DNA from: SP5GCR1 sp965199685 | GTDB lineage: Bacteria; Pseudomonadota; Gammaproteobacteria; Poriferisulfidales; Oxydemutatoraceae | Length of the DNA: 64,000 nt | Assembly: GCA_965199685.1 (NCBI GenBank) | Contig: OZ241323.1 | Location: 1,674,001-1,738,000, forward strand | Direction of reading: 5' to 3' | Shown here: piece by piece, positions 57,893-64,000 of the stretch | Position numbering within the stretch: the first letter of the stretch is position 1 | Layout: each line of letters opens with the position of its first letter | Translations under genes and position numbers: made by a program | Notes under the pieces: model-generated | What the model saw: the letters and a program-made list of their open reading frames with translations, nothing else | What the model was told of the DNA's origin: nothing | Databases searched by the model: none

Positions 57893-59308
57893 ATGATGTT
57901 TTTTAGTCCAAAAATTCTGCTATATGCCGCTATATTATTATCGGCATCACTGTTATCAGCTTGTGCGGGAATGCAACAGCAAAGCTCTCTTGAGCAAGAC
58001 CACGCGTCCTCCGCATTAACCGCCTATGGCGTACACGAGTTTAAGTTAGATAACGGCATGAAGCTACTTGTGAAAGAAGATCACCGAGCACCAGTGGTCA
58101 TTTCTCAGATCTGGTATCGCGTCGGTTCTGCAGACGAATACGGCGGAATAACCGGCATCTCCCATTTCTTGGAACACATGATGTTCAAGGGTACCGATAA
58201 ATATCCGCGCCAAGCGTTCACCGAAACCATCAAAAAACATGGTGGGCGAGATAATGCCTTCACAAGCCGTGACTACACCGCTTATTATCAGCTGTTTGAA
58301 AAAAGTTATCTGGAAAAAAGTTTTGACTTGGAATCCGACCGCATGATCAATTTACAATTAAAACAAGAGGATTTTGAAAAAGAACGCGAAGTCGTCAGAG
58401 AGGAGAGACGATGGCGGGTTGATGACGACCCTGAGTCTCGGCTCTACGAACAGCTCTATATGTCGGCATTTAATGCCGCACCTTATCGCCAACCGATCAT
58501 TGGTTGGGACAATGATTTAGTCAACCTCCAGCTACAAGATTTATCGGATTGGTACCAGCGTTGGTATGCACCCAACAATGCAACCTTCGTCGTTGTCGGC
58601 GATGTCGAAGCGAACGAAGTATATGCACTAGCACAACAATATTTCGGAGACATTGAACCGCGTCCATTGCCCGACAGAAAAGCACGCGAAGAGATGCCAC
58701 AAAATGGTGAAAAGCGTATTACGCTATCGATACCCGCAACCCAGCCGGCACTTGCAATCGCCTATAAAGCTCCTCAGCTCGGACATGCAAAAGAAGCATG
58801 GCATCCTTATGCGCTATCGGTACTCGCAGCGGTATTGGCAGGCAACGATAGCTCCAGATTTTCTAAAAATCTGGTCAGAGGCAAAGGTATCGCATTCTAC
58901 GCGCAAGCCTATTACGGTGTATATAATCGCTATCAAAATCTATTCGTGATATTTGCTGCACCCAACACCAATAGCGATGTAGCGCAACTCAAGCAGGCCA
59001 TTGAAAACGAAATACAACAACTCAAAACGGAAACTATCAGCGACGACGAGTTACAAAAAATTAAAACCCAACTGCTCGCCTACAAAATATACCAGCAAGA
59101 TTCTATACAACAGCAAGCGTCCTCGTTGGGACGTTTGGAAACCATAGGCGTAGGATGGCAAGAACACTTTCGCTTCCCACAGCATATACAAGCTGTGACC
59201 GCCGAACAAGTTAGACAAGTTGCCGTTGAATACCTTGTGGAACCAAAACGCACCGTGGCGGAACTTAAACCCTTGTTGATGCAAAGCGAAAACACTATTC
59301 AAAAATGA
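57893..59308 (+). CDS. M16-family zinc protease, lipoprotein, active subunit
   Basis: The 471-aa protein is a pitrilysin-like protease of the processing-peptidase type. A lipoprotein signal is present with the lipobox LLSAC and Cys24. The inverted zinc motif HFLEH is at His91-Glu94-His95, followed by the further glutamate in REVVREERRW. Its gene overlaps the next M16 gene, and such pairs work as an active and an inactive subunit. It is likely anchored on the periplasmic side of a membrane. Substrates are unknown. Confidence 0.92.
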   Translation: MMFFSPKILLYAAILLSASLLSACAGMQQQSSLEQDHASSALTAYGVHEFKLDNGMKLLVKEDHRAPVVISQIWYRVGSADEYGGITGISHFLEHMMFKGTDKYPRQAFTETIKKHGGRDNAFTSRDYTAYYQLFEKSYLEKSFDLESDRMINLQLKQEDFEKEREVVREERRWRVDDDPESRLYEQLYMSAFNAAPYRQPIIGWDNDLVNLQLQDLSDWYQRWYAPNNATFVVVGDVEANEVYALAQQYFGDIEPRPLPDRKAREEMPQNGEKRITLSIPATQPALAIAYKAPQLGHAKEAWHPYALSVLAAVLAGNDSSRFSKNLVRGKGIAFYAQAYYGVYNRYQNLFVIFAAPNTNSDVAQLKQAIENEIQQLKTETISDDELQKIKTQLLAYKIYQQDSIQQQASSLGRLETIGVGWQEHFRFPQHIQAVTAEQVRQVAVEYLVEPKRTVAELKPLLMQSENTIQK

Positions 59309-59328
59309 TTAACCCAGGAATGATTAAC

Positions 59329-60633
59329 ATGATATACAGCTCCCGATTTTTGCTAGCACTCTCTATGTTTTGCGTTATCGCATGGAGTGGTGTGGCGCGT
59401 GCCAATTTTGAGATTGAGCATTGGAATACCGACAACGGCGTGCAGGTCTATCATGTGTATCAGAGTGAATTGCCTATGGTGGATATAGAACTTATTTTTG
59501 ATGCCGGTAGCGCACGCGACGGCAAACTCTATGGCTTGGCGAGCTTAGTCACTGGACTATTGGCTGATGGAGCCGGCGGCATGGATGCTGATCAAATCAG
59601 CACCGCATTTGATAGTATTGGAGCCGAATACTATACCGAAACTGGCAGAGATACAACGAGTGTCAGGCTTAGAACCCTGACTGAGCAATTACAAAAATCC
59701 ACTGAACTATTGGCAACCGTGGTGTCAGAACCCGACTTTGCTGAGCAGATGCTGAAACAAACTAAAACGCGTACGCTTACGGCGATACGCAAACAAGCCC
59801 AAGAACCCGGCGCAATCGCATCAATTGCACTTTATAAAGCACTCTATGGCGATCATCCGTACGGACACCCTCGCATCGGCTTGGAAGAAACAGTCTCGGC
59901 AATCACACGCGCCGATGTGCAAGCCTTCTATCAAAAATACTTTGTAGCAAGCAATATGCATCTATCCATCGTCGGCGATATCAATCCGAGTCAAGCAAAA
60001 CAACTCGCCGACGAACTAAGCCAAAGGTTTGCAACAGGTTCTAAACCACCACCGATTCCACTTGCCGTTCAGGCATCCTTAGGTGATGAAATACGCATTC
60101 CTTTTGATTCAAAACAAGCCCATGTTTATGTTGCACAGCTGGCGATAGGTTTTAGGGATGCGGATTATTTCCCGCTTTATGTCGGCAACCATATCTTGGG
60201 AGGTAGCGGTTTCGGCTCCAGACTTTTAGAGGAAGTACGCGTTAAGCGCGGATACGCCTACAGTGCATGGAGCTATTTTGTCCCGCAGCGAATGCGAGGA
60301 GCCTTCATCGTCGGTTTTCAAACCCGCGTTGATCAAGCGGATGACGCACTAGCACTGGCACGTCGGTTGATTGCAGAATACACTGAAAATGGGCCGAATA
60401 CCGATGAACTAGAGCTCAGCAAACAGCACATCAAAGGCAGTTTCCCACTACGCGTCGCCAGCAATGCGCAAATCTCCAACTGGGTCAGGCGCATCATCGT
60501 AGAAAAACTTGCACTTGACTATACCCAAACCTTTACCGATAAAACCGAACAAATAAGCCAAGAACAAATCGTCACAGCCTTTAAGAAACATATACAAACG
60601 GACAAAATGGTAGCGGTAATCGTCGGGGGATAA
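59329..60633 (+). CDS. M16-family protease, inactive partner subunit
   Basis: The product is 434 aa from ATG 59329 (442 from the first ATG at 59305, which overlaps the previous stop). I prefer 59329 because AGGA lies nine bases before it and the start gives a signal peptide ending in ARA-NFEIEH. The M16 fold is evident from FDAGSARDGKLYGLASLVTG and GSGFGSRLLEEVRVKRGYAYSA (two blocks), but the HxxEH zinc motif is absent, as in non-catalytic partners. It acts with the protein encoded just upstream. Confidence 0.9.
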   Translation: MIYSSRFLLALSMFCVIAWSGVARANFEIEHWNTDNGVQVYHVYQSELPMVDIELIFDAGSARDGKLYGLASLVTGLLADGAGGMDADQISTAFDSIGAEYYTETGRDTTSVRLRTLTEQLQKSTELLATVVSEPDFAEQMLKQTKTRTLTAIRKQAQEPGAIASIALYKALYGDHPYGHPRIGLEETVSAITRADVQAFYQKYFVASNMHLSIVGDINPSQAKQLADELSQRFATGSKPPPIPLAVQASLGDEIRIPFDSKQAHVYVAQLAIGFRDADYFPLYVGNHILGGSGFGSRLLEEVRVKRGYAYSAWSYFVPQRMRGAFIVGFQTRVDQADDALALARRLIAEYTENGPNTDELELSKQHIKGSFPLRVASNAQISNWVRRIIVEKLALDYTQTFTDKTEQISQEQIVTAFKKHIQTDKMVAVIVGG

Positions 60634-60634
60634 A

Positions 60635-61204
60635 GTGCCGTCCAAAGTGCGCATCATTGCCGGACAATGGCGCGGTAGGAACATAGAATTTCCAAACTTG
60701 AAATCGCTACGCCCGACTCCTGATCGTGTTAGAGAAACACTATTCAACTGGCTGTCTCCGTGTATTGTTGGGGCGAAATGTCTGGATTTGTTTGCCGGCA
60801 GCGGTGCACTCGGCTTTGAAGCATTATCCAGAGGGGCAACTTATGTAGTTTTGGTAGATAACAACGCGTGCATTTGCAAACAACTCAAGAAGCAAGCCCA
60901 AATCTTGAATGCAAACAACATTCGTATCGTACATCAAGAAGCAACCGAATTCATCGCCGATAACCGAGATAATTTTGATCTTATCTTCATAGATCCACCT
61001 TTTAACTCTAAGCTAGCTTCCACACTTGCTGACATGCTTTTAGAGCATCCGATGCTGAACAACAAGGCAATGCTTTATGTTGAAATTCCGTTATCCGAAA
61101 AGCCGAAGACACCCGAAACATGGATGGGTTGGAACATAGTACGTTCCGGAAAAACCTCGCAGGTATGCTACCTTCTATTAACCAAAGGTGGAACCGCCGA
61201 TTGA
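60635..61204 (+). CDS. rsmD: 16S rRNA (guanine966-N2)-methyltransferase
   Basis: RsmD methylates G966 of 16S rRNA in the 30S subunit. The 189-aa protein starts at GTG 60635 with GGGGGA five bases upstream. It has the SAM-binding segment CLDLFAGSGALGFEALSRGA and the catalytic FIDPPFNS. The start VRIIAGQWRGRNIEFP and RPTPDRVRETLFNWL are RsmD signatures. The rsmD/ftsY neighbourhood is common. The C-terminal GTAD and TGA lie inside the next repeat. Confidence 0.95.
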   Translation: MPSKVRIIAGQWRGRNIEFPNLKSLRPTPDRVRETLFNWLSPCIVGAKCLDLFAGSGALGFEALSRGATYVVLVDNNACICKQLKKQAQILNANNIRIVHQEATEFIADNRDNFDLIFIDPPFNSKLASTLADMLLEHPMLNNKAMLYVEIPLSEKPKTPETWMGWNIVRSGKTSQVCYLLLTKGGTAD

Positions 61205-61518
61205 AACGGGTGAAACCGCCACTTGAGCTAGTAGGTCAAATGGCGTAACTTTACGCAAAATCCAAATACTGTGTTCAATAGAAACACTACGTATATCAAA
61301 ATCAATCGGCGTGACGTTGTGCAGAACCCTAACATGTTGCTAAACGCATAAATTACAAAATGCATAGGTCTGCCATCCCTCCAAGGGAGAGGAATGTACT
61401 AATGCAGACGACTTTTTCAACAGCCCCATGTTAGCCCTCCCCTACGGTGGGTATCGTTAATTTAGTGGCGCGTGGCAGTTGGGTTTTTGCAATAGCGATA
61501 CTTTTTGAACAACCTCTA
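61190..61518. repeat. Composite IS1182-related repeat between rsmD and purA
   Basis: The gap of 319 bp holds gtggaaccgccgattg twice in related form, the dyad ccacttga/tcaaatgg, two tttg(t/c)gcagaa/acgcaaaat phrases, cattttgtaat-type sequence, ccctccaagggag, a TIR-like right end gactttttcaacagcccc (to about 61431), then ATGTtagccctcccctacgg and an inverse copy of the 90-bp module of 51.4 kb ending tttttgaacaacctc. No gene is seen. Confidence 0.72.
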
Positions 61519-61523
61519 ATGGG

Positions 61524-62780
61524 TTAAAAAATGTTTTTGCGTACGATGTTTTCTTCTCGTCCCGGACCGGTTGAAACCATATCAACAGGAACGTCTGTCA
61601 GCTGTTCTATACATTCTATATAGTGACGAGCTTGACTCGGGAGGTCTTGATAGCGGGTAATGCCGCATATCGTTTCCGTCCAACCTTCCAACTCTATGTA
61701 ATGGGGCTTGCACTGAGACAAATCATTGCTCGTCGGGTCGTAGCTATCACAAATCCGCAACTTTTGTAGCCCTGTTAGTACATCTATTTTGGTCAAGCAT
61801 AAGTAATCTACGCCATTTATTTTAATCGCTCGTTTTAGGGCGACGGCATCCAACCAACCACAACGCCGATCTCTGCCAGTAGTCGCTCCTTTTTCTTTAC
61901 CGTGCGTAGACAGATATTCTCCTACCTCGTCATCCAATTCGGTAGGAAAGGGACCGTTGCCGACGCGAGTCGTATAAGCCTTACTGATACCTAGGACATG
62001 GCCTATATCTTGCGCTGCCATACCTGCGCTACAGCTTGCATTAGCGGCGATTGTACTAGAAGAAGTCACATAAGGATAAGTGCCATGATCTATATCAAGC
62101 AATGTTCCCTGCGCACCCTCAAATAATATATTTGCCTCTTGTCCAACGAGATGGTGCAGACGATCAGAAACTGAGACTGTCCACGATATAAATTTGTCTT
62201 TGTGTTCATATATGAATTCAAGTTCCTCTGCGCAATCCGCAGTCGGCGATTGATAATAGTGCTTCAATACAAAATTATGGTATTCAAACAATTCCTCGGT
62301 TTGCTCAACAAAAGCATCCCAATTTTGGAGGTCTCCCAATCGCACTGCCCGTCTTGCCGCCCGATCCTCGTAAGCCGGACCTATGCCCTTGGCAGTAGTG
62401 CCTATGGCAGATTTTCCACGTCGCCGTTCACGCGCTTCATCAAGCAGACGATGACATTCCAACACCAGCGGGCAGGCACCCGAAATACGAAGACGCGAGT
62501 CAGCCTCTATGCCGATAGCACTTAACCCTTGCATTTCCTCAAGCAAGGCTCGTAGAGATACGACCACACCACTGCAAATAAGACATTCTATATTTTCATG
62601 CAATACACCCGATGGTAACAAGTGCAATATATGTTGTTTGCCGTCGACATAAATCGTATGCCCTGCGTTATGACCGCCTTGAAAACGAACAACGGCATCT
62701 GAATGTCTGGTGAGGCGATCTACTATTTTACCTTTACCTTCATCCCCCCATTGCAAGCCAACAACTACGACACAAGTCAT
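61524..62780 (-). CDS. purA: Adenylosuccinate synthetase
   Basis: PurA joins IMP and aspartate with GTP in AMP synthesis. The 418-aa protein has the P-loop-like GDEGKGK at residues 12-18, GGHNAGHT for IMP binding, and the TTGRDRRCGWLD segment near 300. The GTP-binding LTKIDVLTG follows. Length is close to the E. coli enzyme. It overlaps hisZ by 4 bp; hisZ-purA after hflKC is a common order. Confidence 0.97.
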   Translation of the reverse strand: MTCVVVVGLQWGDEGKGKIVDRLTRHSDAVVRFQGGHNAGHTIYVDGKQHILHLLPSGVLHENIECLICSGVVVSLRALLEEMQGLSAIGIEADSRLRISGACPLVLECHRLLDEARERRRGKSAIGTTAKGIGPAYEDRAARRAVRLGDLQNWDAFVEQTEELFEYHNFVLKHYYQSPTADCAEELEFIYEHKDKFISWTVSVSDRLHHLVGQEANILFEGAQGTLLDIDHGTYPYVTSSSTIAANASCSAGMAAQDIGHVLGISKAYTTRVGNGPFPTELDDEVGEYLSTHGKEKGATTGRDRRCGWLDAVALKRAIKINGVDYLCLTKIDVLTGLQKLRICDSYDPTSNDLSQCKPHYIELEGWTETICGITRYQDLPSQARHYIECIEQLTDVPVDMVSTGPGREENIVRKNIF

Positions 62781-63955
62781 TTAATAGTCTCTATCGTCCA
62801 TTGTCCATCTACTTTGACAAAACGAGCATCGCACCCGTAGTCTTCTGGCTGTTCGCCTCCTAGTTGGGCGACAACCCTATCGCCGTTCGCGCGTGCAGCC
62901 TCTACCATTCTTTGCAATACTTCATCTTGATTTCGCGGCGCAAATATAAGTTTTTTATCTTGCAGTGTGCCTGACGCACAATCTTGATTGATATCCAAAA
63001 ACAATTTCATGTCGCCACTAAAACCGACCGCCGGGCGTGCACGACCAAAAGGTTCACCGACACCGTCATAACACCCTCCTCTTGCAACCTCTTTCCTAAT
63101 GTCCAAAACAAAAGCCGAGAAAACAATGCCTGCTTCATAGTGATACGAGGGTAGTTCGGATAGGTCAAAAAGTATTTTATCGGCGTACTCCGACGACTTG
63201 TCGGCAACGACTTGTAGCTCGTCCAGCAACGCCGTCATGTTATCCGATATGCTGCCATAACAACGGCGAGCATCTTTTAGTACGCTTATATCCCCGTGAA
63301 AATCACTAAGGTTGGTGAACCACGTTATCTGTTGTTTAGGAATTCCCGCTGCTTTTAGGTAAGTGTTAATTTCGTGCTTAGCCTTGAAGTGCAACAAAGG
63401 AATTAAATCGGCATTTTGTGTCGGCTGTAATTTTGCTGCTTTGACCAATTCCAAATAAATGCCTACATGCCCCAAAGACAGGAGGCTCTGTGTCGCATCT
63501 GCCAACTTTAGTGTCTTCAACATTAGCCGTATTATCTCAAGCGTACTTTCGATGCTGTCGTGTCCGTAGACCTCGGCACCAAACTGTATCGGAGATCGCG
63601 AAGCCCCGACGCTTTCAGGTTTAGTTTTTAGCACCGTGTCGCAATAGCATAAACGGTTAATTTTATTCCCACTCAGAGCATGCACATCTATGCGGGCAAT
63701 CTGTGGTGTCATATCAGCACGCACACCTAAGGTTTTGCCGCTCAACTGATCGGTTAACTTAAATGTCTGCAACAAAAGCTCATCTTCTTCAGGTGCAACC
63801 AAAGACTCTAAAAACTCAACAAGTGGAGGATTGACTAACTCATAACCCCAACCGTCAAATAAATCTATAATCTGCCGACGCATTGCCTCCAGTCGTCTTG
63901 CCTCTGCAGGCAATATGTCGTCTATATTCTCCGGCAAAATCCACTTTTGGGTCAT
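62777..63955 (-). CDS. hisZ: ATP phosphoribosyltransferase regulatory subunit
   Basis: HisZ is a catalytically inactive histidyl-tRNA synthetase paralogue that activates the short form of HisG. The product is 392 aa from ATG 63955; a TTG five codons earlier is possible. It starts with WILPENIDDILPAEARRLEAMR and has class II-like motifs (LGVRADMTPQIARI) but lacks an anticodon-binding domain, separating it from HisS. It overlaps purA. Its presence implies a short HisG elsewhere. The 45 bp before it contain nothing I can call. Confidence 0.93.
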   Translation of the reverse strand: MTQKWILPENIDDILPAEARRLEAMRRQIIDLFDGWGYELVNPPLVEFLESLVAPEEDELLLQTFKLTDQLSGKTLGVRADMTPQIARIDVHALSGNKINRLCYCDTVLKTKPESVGASRSPIQFGAEVYGHDSIESTLEIIRLMLKTLKLADATQSLLSLGHVGIYLELVKAAKLQPTQNADLIPLLHFKAKHEINTYLKAAGIPKQQITWFTNLSDFHGDISVLKDARRCYGSISDNMTALLDELQVVADKSSEYADKILFDLSELPSYHYEAGIVFSAFVLDIRKEVARGGCYDGVGEPFGRARPAVGFSGDMKLFLDINQDCASGTLQDKKLIFAPRNQDEVLQRMVEAARANGDRVVAQLGGEQPEDYGCDARFVKVDGQWTIETIK

Positions 63956-64000
63956 GGCTGCTATGCCCAACTTCTGGCAACATATACAATTATCAGTCCA

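Noticed and set aside
63956..64000. 3' end of an hflC-like gene upstream of hisZ
   Set aside because: Gene order in relatives suggests it, but the 45 bases available show no recognisable HflC tail.

Overview
The window is a stretch of gammaproteobacterial chromosome with moderate to low GC. Its conserved gene order matches that class: dnaJ-dapB, rpmF-plsX-fabH, uvrC-pgsA, aspS/nudB/yebC/ruvCAB/tolQRAB-cpoB, queE-queC, bamD/rluD/pgeF/clpB, bioH-bioC, ftsY/rsmD, and hisZ-purA. No rRNA, prophage or CRISPR array is visible. The species cannot be named from sequence alone. The high density of intergenic repeats and insertion sequences would suit a host-associated or otherwise genome-plastic lineage, but that is inference.

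Layout. 1-6.5 kb (+): dnaJ 3' end, dapB, fatty-acid and phospholipid genes, a family-5 type uracil-DNA glycosylase, uvrC and pgsA. 6.5-13.6 kb (-): a composite repeat, tRNA-Ala, a sulfotransferase, ispH-lspA, an L,D-transpeptidase, ftsX without ftsE, a DUF4143-type ATPase, and an unclassified membrane protein followed by two tandem small ORFs. 13.9-26.3 kb (mostly +): fmdB-like gene, aspS, nudB-yebC-ruvCAB, tolQRAB-cpoB (ybgC and pal absent), and queEC for the queuosine pathway. 26.3-31.8 kb: an accessory island with two sulfotransferase genes and a third fragment, a truncated IS481-like transposase, an ISXO2-type IS1595 element and a YeeE/YedE sulfur transporter. 31.8-35.8 kb (-): pilA-pilC-pilD-coaE-zapD. 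35.9-46.7 kb: nadE, a fucosyltransferase-like protein, bamD, rluD-pgeF-clpB (with a sigma32-type promoter), plsY and bioH-bioC. 46.7-53.8 kb: tRNA-Lys, ferredoxin, a two-gene FecCD-type ABC importer, and two divergently oriented IS1182-family elements. 53.8-64 kb: metY and a DyP peroxidase, ftsE-ftsY, two M16 proteases, rsmD, purA and hisZ.

The main unusual theme is a family of modular, hairpin-rich repeats. Their ends resemble the IS1182 terminal repeat (gggactgttgaaaaagta). They sit between genes and repeatedly touch or supply the stop codons of the preceding genes. Both IS1182 copies are inserted at the same ACAT/ATGT position in the loop of one repeat hairpin, with 4-bp direct repeats, and empty versions of that hairpin are present in the window. 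One repeat abuts ftsE exactly where ftsX should follow, while ftsX lies about 45 kb away. Both IS1182 transposases also carry three in-frame tandem repeats (171 bp in one copy, 177 bp in the other) between the parts of the catalytic domain.

The other candidate for something new is the 183-aa membrane protein at 13.1-13.6 kb. Its last 19 codons, together with a downstream proline/lysine-rich small ORF, have been tandemly duplicated with a 230-bp period.
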